Notes under the pieces: model-generated
The model's database searches: none
Told to the model about the DNA's origin: nothing
The model's input: only the letters and a program-made list of their open reading frames with translations
DNA from: Ephemerocybe angulata
Taxonomy: Eukaryota > Basidiomycota > Agaricomycetes > Agaricales > Psathyrellaceae
Length of the DNA stretch: 64,000 bases
Assembly: GCA_013368325.1 (NCBI GenBank)
Contig: JAACJK010000117.1
Coordinates: 186,001-250,000, forward strand
Direction: 5' to 3'
Position numbers and translations under genes: made by a program
In this document: piece by piece, positions 1 through 9,444 of the stretch
Position numbering within the stretch: the first letter of the stretch is position 1
How the letters are laid out: each line of letters opens with the position of its first letter

Positions 1-1
1 T

Positions 2-139
2 AAGAGTAAGAGGAGGGATGCTATGGATAGGAGGGAGAGGGATCAGGCGATGCCGTTTATGAAGGAGAAGTTGGCGCAGGAGGAGAGGGGGGAGGATCAG
101 AGACGGGCGGGGCGGAATGGGGGGACCGGCTTACTTTGA
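2..139 (+). CDS. 3' end of an unidentified gene (partial)
   Basis: An open frame enters from the left edge and runs 45 codons to a TGA at 137-139. The product is strongly charged and lysine/arginine/glutamate-rich, with a helix-prone stretch (KEKLAQEERGEDQRR) typical of the tail of a coiled-coil or RNA-processing protein. Nothing in it identifies a family. It could equally be a chance open frame in purine-rich DNA, since the composition next to it is also purine-rich. Confidence 0.3.
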   Translation, partial: KSKRRDAMDRRERDQAMPFMKEKLAQEERGEDQRRAGRNGGTGLL

Positions 140-326
140 CTTGATTTGTGGGCTTGAGTCCGTGTCCCTCGATACCTTCACATTGGCACACGCACATACC
201 GCGACTGTGTATCCACTTTCTATCCTAGGCCCGCTTGGTGGATCATTAAATACCGATTCGATCCTGTACATACAAGTTAATTGATCCTGTGGCGCTAACT
301 AGGCGCCGCTAAGAAAACATCTACAT

Positions 327-605
327 AGGAGAGGGAGAAAGAGAGAGAGAGAGACTACGCTAGGTTGGTAGAGGAGAAAACATATCACGAGAGAGAGAGA
401 CTACACTAAGTTGCTTGAGGAGAAGACATAACACGAGAGAGAGAGGGAGAAACACTACACTACGTTGCTTGGGAGGAAAACATAAGACGAGAGAGAGAGA
501 GACTACACTACGTTGCTTGGATGGAAAACATAAGACGAGAGGGGGAGAGAGACTACACTAGGTTCTACACTAGGTTGCATGGACGGAACACATAAGATGA
601 TGGTC
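327..605. repeat. GA-rich minisatellite, about five degenerate units
   Basis: A unit of roughly 46-60 bases is repeated about five times. Each unit has a block GGAAAACATAAGACGA, a GA dinucleotide run, then CTACACTACGTTGCTTGG. The last unit carries an internal duplication of CTACACTAGGTT and the array decays into unique sequence near 600. Unit length varies because the GA run expands and contracts. It lies downstream of the P450 gene in noncoding DNA. Confidence 0.85.
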
Positions 606-1037
606 GGACAGCTACGCTACTACTTAGTGGGAGAGTGGAGTTCGTCATATGAAGAAGACCCTGTCTACGATAAATGTAAGTGATACATAGTGAGGGGAGA
701 TGGTCCGGTTCCAGAGAAGGATAAATAGGTTGCTGCGTTTATATACAGTCGCAACCATAGAAAAGAATAAAATATGCAGCTGACTCTGGAGTTCTGTGAC
801 CTTGATGATAAATGACGATGGTGAAGTCCCAATAACTATAACTTCGGTAAATCCGAATGATAGATAGGCGCTGGAAATGGAGATCTGAACAAATGCAAGA
901 AGCAGACGGCATAGTCGAGTGTCGATGTGGAGAGGATGGCATGGGGGCATAGAATGGGTAAGACCTCTCTAGATGTGTTCTAGACGAGCGGTCCGTGGCT
1001 GTATCTGCCTTCGAGGCGATGCGTGGGTCGCCAGTGG
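606..1037. other. Intergenic, no gene seen
   Basis: Between the minisatellite and the P450 stop codon there is no reading frame with recognisable content. It should contain the 3' untranslated region of the P450 gene. Confidence 0.5.
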
Positions 1038-3028
1038 CTATAGAGCGATGGAGGTTTTGTTATACCCCAGCGAGAACGATCCCTGGGGTGGGCGGCAGAG
1101 GAGAATGTCGTTCCAGTTTGGGGTAGGAAGCGGGTACATCGGTTCACCCGAAGCATCTACGACGGAATGCTCGAACCCGAGCACGAACATCGCAGTGATG
1201 AGCTTCAGTTCCACCTTCGCCAGACGCGTCCCCAAACAGGTCGTTTTTCCTACACCAAACAACACAAATCGCAAGATGTCAGCGGACCCGTCTGGTAGAA
1301 GTTGTAAGGGAGATAGATAACGTACCTCCGCCCCAGCCAACGTAGCTGTAGGGCACACCGTCGGGCTCTTTCCGCGCAGGATCGAACTTCCAGGGATCTG
1401 GATAAAGCTCCGGATCGAGGTGGACGTCGCTAAAGGGGTAGATGACATAGGCGCCGCTGGGAATTAATTTGTTGTCGATGTAGAGGTCGGGGCCAAGGTT
1501 GCGTCGCATCGCCGTGTGAGGCTGGGCGACGCGGGTCGTCTCGCGGATGATGGCGTCAAGGACGGGCGTCTCCGCCTCCCACACTTCCAGCGGGATCGAG
1601 GCGAGGCGCTCTGACAGTCGCTGGGACGGGCTCGAGTTCGATGCCGACAAGAGTTTCTCGACTTCGTAAGCGGCCTTATTGCGCCAGTCTGTGTGGCCTC
1701 CGAGGAATGTCAAAAGCCATGACGCTATCAGGATTTGAAAAAAAAGAAGAAGAGGCGCGCATGTCAGCGAAGGTGGCCAAAGATTAATAACGTCCGTTAA
1801 TCACCTGTGGTGCCAGTGGCCCTCGCGCCGGCGATCAATAGTCCCATGATGAACTGCAGAACGAAACCTCGTAAGTACCTTGGAAGATGAGCATCAGAAT
1901 GGAATGGCAGGACGCACCCCCACGACCACGAGCTTGTCATCTCCAGCGTCGAGAAGCATCTGCAGAGTGTCATTGTGATGCACTCCAGACTGTTCTCGGT
2001 CGCTGATAGCTTTCGTGACAATGTCGTAAATCTCTTTCGTCGACCACAGTTTCTTGATCATCGCGGGCGTAGGCAGCCATGGGAGGAGAACCGTCGCGGG
2101 TGTCGTGCCTGTGTCAAGGTCGTCGTACAGCTTCTTCAGCCTTGCGACCAGGGCAGGATCGTCCGCGATCTCGGTGCAGGATATCGATCGTATGGTCAAT
2201 TGAAATGTCAACTGTTCGAGGTTAAAAGAACGAAAGATCAGAATTTCGAGTGCGAGAACAGATAGCCAAATCGAAGACAAGACGACCCACCTCGTAGACC
2301 TTTTCAAAAGGATCGAATTTTCCGGCGGTTCCCCAGCTTTCCATAAGTCGCCGAGAATCCTCCAAGATGCGTGGAATGACTAGCGCGGCCATGCAGTTAG
2401 CAAGAATGTGAAAAATGATTCGCGTGGATGGACATACGCTCGCTCAAAGGGCCATTCCGTTGGACGTTCGCCAGGCGCTTATGGATTAGATGGATTCGGC
2501 GCGTCTGTAGATCGGACGTCACTCCACGGACCATGGGTATCTGTGAAAGAGAAGGCCGTTAAACGGAGGAAGAAGATAGGTAGCGGGAGTATCACGTACG
2601 GCACCGGATAAAATCTTGAATCCTTCTGTGAGGTCAAGCCCTTTTGCTGTAAAGAACGTTTGGCGCGCACTCTCTCCAGAGACGACCACAACGGTATTCT
2701 GTATGATGATAACACGGAAGTCAGTACGTGTGGGATGGTGTGAGAGAGTTCGGAGAGCACGCACGCGGAGAAGGTTAAACTTGAACACACTATGCCCTGT
2801 TGCATGGAATCCCCAGTTGAGGAAGTCGTATCTTCTTCGAAAGAAGGGGTAGATAGCGAAGAGAGAGGAGCCGGGAAGCGAAGGGGGCGAGTCGACTCCA
2901 TCCTTTTGCAAGGCAGACGTGACGGTAACGATTAAGAGAAAGATGACGACGGCCAAGGTAAATTGTGTGGCCAGTCCGATGGAGCGAAAAGCGTCGGCTG
3001 CGGTTTGCAGCCCAAGGCAGTAAGGCAT
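1038..3028 (-). CDS. Cytochrome P450 monooxygenase
   Basis: Haem-thiolate monooxygenase of unknown substrate, about 480-500 residues in eight exons. The start at 3028 precedes an N-terminal membrane anchor (hydrophobic run FTLAVVIFLLIVTV, about residues 20-35), then SARQTFFTAKGLDLTEGFKI and the region after helix C. The K-helix ExxR motif is ETTR (codons near 1531-1542), and the haem-ligand Cys codon is 1236-1238 in the motif GWGGGKTTCLGTRLAK, split by an intron (about 1240-1330). The motif departs from FxxGxRxCxG: Trp replaces Phe and Thr stands two residues before Cys, where Arg or His is usual. The I-helix segment IAGARATGTT lacks the usual acid before Thr. Seven introns with good borders support an expressed gene. 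The substituted haem motif leaves catalytic competence open. Confidence 0.9.
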
Positions 3029-4701
3029 AATGAGACGAAAAGTTGGGAGGGAGACGGGGGAGTGATAGACGTTATTATAACGTATAAAATAAAGGTCCAG
3101 CCAGGGCACCTTGGGAAGGGACGACACAGCGTCCCTTTTATACCACGCCAGTGCATGCCTCATAGGGAACCATAGATTGTGACCTCCGGCAAACACCACC
3201 CATCATGCATCTCATTTCGGTCACTGGCACGACCCCTCGCGCACGGAAGCGGAGTTGGGCATGCTTCTCGCCATCGTAAATCTCTGTGCATCGACTAGAA
3301 AAGAGCGGTCCCGAAATGAACTGAACTGCGCTGGAATGCCCCGAACTCACTTCCCACACGTGGTCGTGACTTGTGGTGGGGGGAGATGCCAGTTTCGCTT
3401 GGACAGCTAGAGCATGGCACCTGGTATTCTACGAGAGCGTTTCAGAGACATGGATACTTTTGAGAGGGCAATATACGTACCAAATGGGAATTAAGCGGGG
3501 TTTAAGCTGGTTCTAATTTCGACTGGAATCTCGGGCACTGAATCTGGACATGTCACGGACGAGATAGTCAGCTTGAGCTTTAGCAAGGATCTGTTCTCGT
3601 AAAAAATGTGGGCCGGCCTATTCTGGGAGAAGACGACTCACAATTTGAAATGGTTCAGGTTCGCCCGGTTCTATTGACACTGCCAAGGTTGCCCGTCCGG
3701 TTCCAGTGGGATACTGGAGGAGAATTTTACGTCCTGTTACCTGGGATACATTTGGTCATCGTCGGGGCAGGTTCCGACACATATGGAGGCAGATGGAGGC
3801 AAACTGACACTTGCATGGTTTTGCCCATTCATGATGGGTGGCGATTATCTTCCGCATAGTCAGGCACCACATTCTACAAGGCCTGACCTCCTTTTGTCGG
3901 GGACATAATGCAGAGTAAGCGGCTCCAGAAAGCTCCGTGGGCGGTGGGTTAAGAGGAGGAGGAGGAGGAGGAGGCAGAGGGCCATCAAGGGCCGATGGTC
4001 GCCCATGCGGTGCTTCAAGTTTGCGGGAGATGCCGCGAGCATACTGGTGAGGCAAAATGCACGCCGAAGGCCGAGCCAATGTGAGGGCGGGTGTCGGTGA
4101 TACCATTGTAAGTACTTTCCGGCTTCGACGGAACATCACCTCGCCATATCCGACAAATACTAATAGCTGAGGTCCAAAACGATTAATCCAAGCTCGCACT
4201 GGTATACTGTACGGTGCACCTGGAGGGCAGGAAGCTGGCTGTCTGTTGCCTAGACCAGAATTCGACCTCTTGCGTCCACGATGCCTTCGGATGACTCTCC
4301 TTTGCAGCCGGGGAGGCTCGTGTGCCTTGTATATGATATCATGCGTGTGCCTAGCCATTTTTCAGCGACTGTATGTCGGGAGAAGCACGATTTTGCTAAG
4401 TGTCTATTTAATTCTCGTCCATATCGACATGCCGGAGAACGGACGTACCTGGCCCTCGGGGCCTGTCAGATGAACCAGGGGCAGATATGGGCACCCCAAA
4501 ACGCTGCAGAGAACAACAGCCCAGCATTGGATTGGCTAAGAGCAGGATTTGGGATGGTGGTGTGCCGCAGAGCCGAGTCCAGGGTGCACATGTTTTCATG
4601 ACAAACAAGGACATGGTTGCGCCACAGTCGTGGATTGTCCTCCGCGAATTATACAGCAGACTGCGCTGAGATTCGATCATGACCAAAATGGGAACTTGAA
4701 A
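3029..4701. other. Intergenic, no confident gene
   Basis: About 1.7 kb between the P450 start and the PAQR stop. A 200-codon frame on the minus strand (3756-4358) is low-complexity: its proline run comes from a GGA microsatellite. A 106-codon plus-strand frame beginning at 4281 has no recognisable content. Neither has a signal peptide, domain or convincing splice structure. The P450 promoter should lie in the left third. Confidence 0.5.
3953..3974. repeat. GGA trinucleotide microsatellite
   Basis: Uninterrupted (AGG)n run of about seven units, noncoding in context. It creates a polyproline stretch in an antisense frame that should not be taken for a protein. Confidence 0.9.
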
Positions 4702-6047
4702 TTAAAGAGGACACGCCGAACCGGCCGTTCTGTAGTCAAGGCTAGTCAAAACAGATTTGTAATGAGCGAGCGCTGCAAGGACGACGAAGAAATGAAAGAT
4801 CTGGTGAGAAGCAAGGAAATAATCAAACTTCCCGGGGTGCCCTTTCTCCGGGAACCGCTTAGCACTAAAATTGGGAAACAATGAGCCTCGACGACTAGAG
4901 ACCCCCTTAGAATAAACTTACTATATGGTAGCACCAATAATATACATGGCACCCGACGCCACGAGCCAACCGAATCCCACTTCAGTTAGCAACTCGTGAA
5001 GGCCGTGCGTCGTTAACACGATGTGCGTTATCGGAACGATTGCACACAGTCCGAGTCCGATGAAGACCACAGTACGTGCTACTCGGTGAGACGGTTGTGA
5101 GTATTCCGGTGTTAGGACAATCATCGAGGCGCCTAAACATTCCATAAGTCAAACGTCACTTTCGATCATGATCGAGCTCACCAAAGCCAACTATAGTTAT
5201 AGTCGCCAGGTAGAACACTTGGAGGTGAGGGTGGCAATAGAACCCATAATAGATAGATGGGAAGAACGATCCAACGATCAAGACGATGATCCCTGTATAG
5301 TCTAAAGCATGGCAGCGAGTCGCTACCTGTGTGGTCTGAGATTAGTATGTTATTGTGGAAGTGAGGCAATACGTACAGCTTGTGAATGGCAGATCGAAGT
5401 ATGAAAGATAGCACTGCCAGAAAGACAGAACACAGCAGAGACCAAGAATACGTCAACCACTGCTATGTCTATCCACGTTGCCTCCGGGTGGAGGCCATTC
5501 AAAGTGACAGAGATGATAAAATATACGAACAACACGCTCCCCCAGAGGTGTGAATGGATGTTAACTGTGTTTGAAGGATTCGTCACCGGTTGGAACGCAT
5601 GTCCAGAGATGCTTACCTGTTTCGTTATGAGTGTCTATGAGAGAAATCTGTTTCAGCGCCATTTCAGTACTAAGGTAGAAGCGTGACGAACATGCAAAAA
5701 CCGACTCCCAGCACCCCCACCAGGAGTATTGAAGCCTAAATTTACGTTAAAGGATGCTATTGCGTGTTGTGGAGTTATATGAAAGCTTACATTCTATAAC
5801 CCTGAACTATGTACTCATTATCCTTCTGCCATTCTTCGAGCTCAGCCCAGGATATTGTTTTCCGCTCGGGGCCGGACGCATTTATCGGGACTTCATGATT
5901 GTCTGCCTGGATTTGAGCCCGTTGGCGAAGAACATTCATCTCACTTGGAAGCTCGATCGGCGCAGAGGTTGCGTTCTCTGGCTCTGGACTGAAGGAGTCC
6001 CGGAATGTCGTGGTAGCAACGTGAAATGAGAAACGCACGTTTGGCAT
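4702..6047 (-). CDS. PAQR/Izh (adiponectin receptor-like, haemolysin III family) membrane protein
   Basis: Seven-helix membrane protein of the PAQR family; yeast Izh proteins act in zinc and sterol homeostasis. Exon 1 (start 6047) gives a soluble N-terminus ending KTISWAELEEWQKDNEYIVQGYR, a family hallmark (KTISWAELEEWQ onward). The next exon reads through to the signature HNETVNIHSHLWG. Then follow several hydrophobic helices, GFGWLVASGAMYIIGA, and the last exon with SHQIFHFF, whose His residues belong to the predicted zinc site. The loop before HNET is longer than usual, with about 30 residues between W and HNET. The gene starts only 69 bases after the stop of the upstream same-strand kinase gene. 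About five introns. Family assignment is firm; ligand and zinc role are inference. Confidence 0.85.
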
Positions 6048-6116
6048 GCGCCGGGAAACCCCTTGGGCTGCTGATCGGGGCGCTTCCGAGCACAGCCACG
6101 TATATATTCTGAGCCC

Positions 6117-7309
6117 CTAATTTAAATTGTCATCATGCACAAGCTGCAGTTCCTCGAATTTAGCCAATAAATCGTCCTCGTTTTTATCCTCCAGCTGCCC
6201 TTTTAGAGCAGGGTTTGGTTCTATTTTGGGGACTGGACACTCCCATAGCTTTTCCCACTCAATCTTCTCCGGGCTCGCAAAGAAGGCGTGGTCACGCAGT
6301 GCTTTGGGGGATGAATGTGGCTTCATGCCCAGTCGGTCAGCCGGATCGGAGACCTTGGGCAGCTCAGTATGACGAACAGGTACAGGGCATGGGGCACTCA
6401 CCAGAAGCTTCTTGATTAAGTCTGCAGGTTCGGGCTCACAGCCTTCAGGAACTGCGTAATCTAGCTTCTTGATTCGCTCCATGACAAGGTAGTCGGTGGC
6501 GGCTGCAAAGGGGTATGTGCCGAAGAGATAGAAGAAAAGGCAAACTCCAATGGCCCAGATGTCCGGCCTGCATTTTACCCCATCGTGAGCTGGAGAGAAC
6601 AAAGAGAACAATGTGAGAAACAAACCCTTTAGGATCGCATTTCGACCTGCTGAGCATTTCCGGGGAGATGAACATCGCCGTCCCGACAAATGTGCTGGTT
6701 CGGTACGTCTCAAGATCGGGGTTGACGTAGGCGGAGCCAAAATCAGCGACTTTGATTCGCATGGACTCATCCAAGAGACAATTCTCGGGCTTGATGTCCC
6801 GGTGCACTACTCCGGCCTTGTGCATAAAGAGGATAGCATCGACCATCTGTGCTGTGTAAAATCGGGCGCACTCCAAGGAGAGGGGCCCATTCTTTAGCAC
6901 CATCTCCTTGAGATCGCCGTTCGGAGCGAGGTCAAGAACAAAGACTGAAGTCGTAAATCGGGGCAGCTCCGTTCATAAGCCAGGATAACGCACATAGATT
7001 GACAGGGTCATGGAAGCAATAATGCAGGCGAACAATGCCAGGATGGAGTTCAGGCCGGGAGCAGAGCGTTACCAGAGCTTCTTTCTCCATCATAGCCGAG
7101 CGAACCATTTTTTTCCTGGCCAGATGCATCTTGTTCAGCACTTTGAGGGCGTACACCTTCCCGGTGCGTTTGTGTGTTGCCACAGAGATCTACGATCGCA
7201 TTAGCGCCCTATTCACAGTCAAAGGGCTATGATAAACCGTTGCAAGTGACCCCCAGGCAATTTCGTCGCCGACATCGAAGTCCTGGATAGTCGCAATGCG
7301 TCGCGACAT
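6117..7309 (-). CDS. PDK1-like AGC-type serine/threonine protein kinase
   Basis: Compact kinase of about 330 residues with no PH domain, resembling 3-phosphoinositide-dependent kinase 1, a family expanded in mushrooms. The ATP loop reads EIAWGSLATVYH, so the first glycine of the usual GxGxxG is lost. The ATP lysine is in VYALKVLNK. The catalytic loop is VVHRDIKPENCLL (Asp codon 6796-6798), the metal-binding motif is VADFGSA (about 6740), and the activation segment is TFVGTAMFISPEML. Subdomain XI ends RLGMKPHSS, and a short acidic tail follows. The ATG at 7309 (context ACCATGT) is chosen over an in-frame ATG at 7417 in poorer context; the longer form would add 36 residues. Four introns. The catalytic residues are intact, so it is probably active. 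Confidence 0.85.
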
Positions 7310-7575
7310 GGTAGCTTGATGTAAGGCTGGTAATACGCGAACAGGGTCAGAACGATTGTGGCTGAGTGGCAGTGCTAGTAATGGATCACCTTCGCGCCGA
7401 GGTACCGTTCGGGGCATTCGGCGGTTCAGATAGAGGCTAATGGAAAACGGGCAATGGGCCTTGTAAGGACATGAGGGCTGGTGGGATAGTGTGGGCCAGC
7501 CGCTAGCGGCTGCCAGCCTCCAGATGCCAAAAATATGAAGGATGACGACGCCTTTTCATGAAAGTCAAAAAGGAA

Positions 7576-7647
7576 TGCCCCCAGGCTGGATTGAACAACC
7601 GACCTCTCCGTTACGAGCGGAGCGCTCTACCACTGAGCTATAAGGGC
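7576..7647 (-). tRNA. tRNA-Thr (anticodon CGT)
   Basis: A complete 72-base cloverleaf reads on the minus strand: acceptor GCCCTTA pairs with TGGGGGC (two G-U pairs), D arm GCTC-AGTGGTA-GAGC, anticodon stem CTCCG/CGGAG with loop CTCGTAA, five-base variable loop, T arm GGTTG-TTCAATC-CAGCC, discriminator A. No intron. CCA is not encoded, as expected for a nuclear gene. Internal promoter boxes A and B are present in the D and T arms. Confidence 0.95.
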
Positions 7648-7905
7648 TTGACGTTAGTCACGTAGGCGTAATTCTCGTCCGCAGAAACAGCCAATCGGCT
7701 GCTCGCACCGACACACTCCCGCTGAGGATCCAGTGAAGCCATTCCTGGTCAGACTTGACTGTCTAGGAATCCCAAGATCAAGGAGTGAGTATAGAAATTA
7801 TCTAGATTTTGCTCAAGTTGCTGAAAGAAAGCCGGCTCTAGCCCCACAGCAGCCTTGAAAGCGTACATAGGCACAGCTAAAACTACACACAGAACGGTAT
7901 GTGCG

Positions 7906-9444
7906 CTAAGAGATAAACACTTTCTTCAGCTCTGCGAAATTTACAGTTTGACCAGTTCGAGGGCAGGTCACTGAGCCATTCTTCGTCGCCATCTCCTCCA
8001 GAGCCTATAGAGGGGGGTCAGAAAGATCAGCCTGGCTTCGTAATCGAAGGGCACGCACCTCACGCGAGTAGACATTGCCGTTTGGGAAAGCCATAGGAGG
8101 ATTGTCCTCGTTCATTATCTTTCCGGTAATTCTGCACACAATCGTAGAGTTCGAATGGTGACTGAAGGGCACCTCCTCGGCAAGTTTGCCCAACCCCAAA
8201 GGTGTATCGCCCGAACTTTCACAGACTGGGCAGTCGACGTTCTTGGTCGCAGGGTTGTAGCATGCGGGAAGTTTCAGTGCGACTAGTCCTGCGTAGAGAG
8301 CGAGATGTAACAGAGGCTCAGTAGGGATGGTATTCAGGTTGTAGATGGCCATTCGGAAGGATCGAATAAGGTTGTGCCACCGGGATTGGTCGTATAATCG
8401 CTGTTGAGTCATAAGTTATGAGAGGAGCGCTGCAGTTAGGCTGCTATGCTCACTCGATATGGTCCACATGAGGTCGTCGGAGGGAAGGCGAGTAGAGCTG
8501 ATGCTTGTGAAATCTGGGGGAAATGCGTTTCGTGCCACTGTGAGAGGTATTTGTTCAGGTAGGTGATCGCTTCAGCTGACTTCCTGGCTCGGGACAGTTC
8601 GATGTACTCTTGTAGACGCAGGTCGAACTCCAGAGTGCTCTACAACCCGGGTGAGCATGGTGCCGATCCAGAGGGAGAGGTAACGCTACCTTCACTTTCC
8701 GCAACGCCGCCTTGTTCTCGCTACACCAACTCAGTGCTTCTGTACAGCTGTGGCGTGCAAGTGCAGACTCGATTCGCCGGATATCGGTGAATAGTTCTAT
8801 ATCAACAAGGGTCTGGACAAACAGTCAAAACACTATAGAGCGATTGACAAGTACTTGGGTACGAACCTCGATGTGCTTCTCCTCCGCGATCTGCTTAGCA
8901 GTTCTTTCCTTCGCGGTTCGGAGGCACCAATCTACAATCCACCTATCAAGGCGTGTATCAGCCCACCTTGTGAACTCACTGGGGTTTGGTGCATCGTTGG
9001 TGTCAATCAGAGCCAAGTGGTTCAAGCGTTCACGCATAACATCCAGGGTAGGTTTAGCAGCCGTTTCTTGCAAGTCCGCGAGCTGGAACGTTTTCGGAAG
9101 ATATGGCTCAGCTGCGCATGACCCCATTCCAACGCACCGCGCACCTTTTGCTTCAGGTTCTCAACGCGCGCGATCATGCCTTCTAATGAAGCTAGTGCAC
9201 CCTCTGTATCCGCCTCCCCGGCAGCGGCTCGTGAAGCAAGTTCACTTGCACTGGATTGAACTGAGGCGAGCTCTTTCTCAATGCTCTTCTGGGATATACG
9301 GAAAATCTTGCGATAATTCTCGTAGGGAACCTGTTGAGCGTGGTGAGATTGTGATTACATTTCAATGTGTCTTGGCATAGGACTTACCCTGACGAAAGGC
9401 TGCTCAAACGCCAGTATCGCTTCAATATTCAGTTTCTGGTTCAT
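7906..9444 (-). CDS. FYV10: GID/CTLH E3 ubiquitin ligase subunit Fyv10/Gid9 (MAEA homologue)
   Basis: Catalytic-module subunit of the GID ubiquitin ligase, which in yeast degrades gluconeogenic enzymes when glucose returns. The start at 9444 opens MNQKLNIEAILAFEQPF. A coiled-coil segment follows, then a LisH segment (DTRLDRWIVDWCLRTAKERT, about 8880-8960), CTLH/CRA regions (SWCSENKAALRK; EYIELSRARKSAEAI; PTEPLLHLALYAGLVALK), and the Gid-type RING with VCRITGKIMNEDNPP and VTCPRTG near the C-terminus. Roughly six short introns restore one continuous frame, including one of about 62 nt after KQK that leads into LADLQETAAKP. Length near 400 residues is normal for the family. It ends 258 bases from the tRNA-Thr gene. 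Confidence 0.9.

Noticed and set aside
327..605. Regular repeats that could be read as a CRISPR array
   Set aside because: Units are degenerate, spacers are not unique, the genome is eukaryotic, and no cas genes are present.
3756..4358. A 200-codon minus-strand proline-containing frame
   Set aside because: The proline run comes from a GGA microsatellite; no signal peptide, domain or splice pattern.
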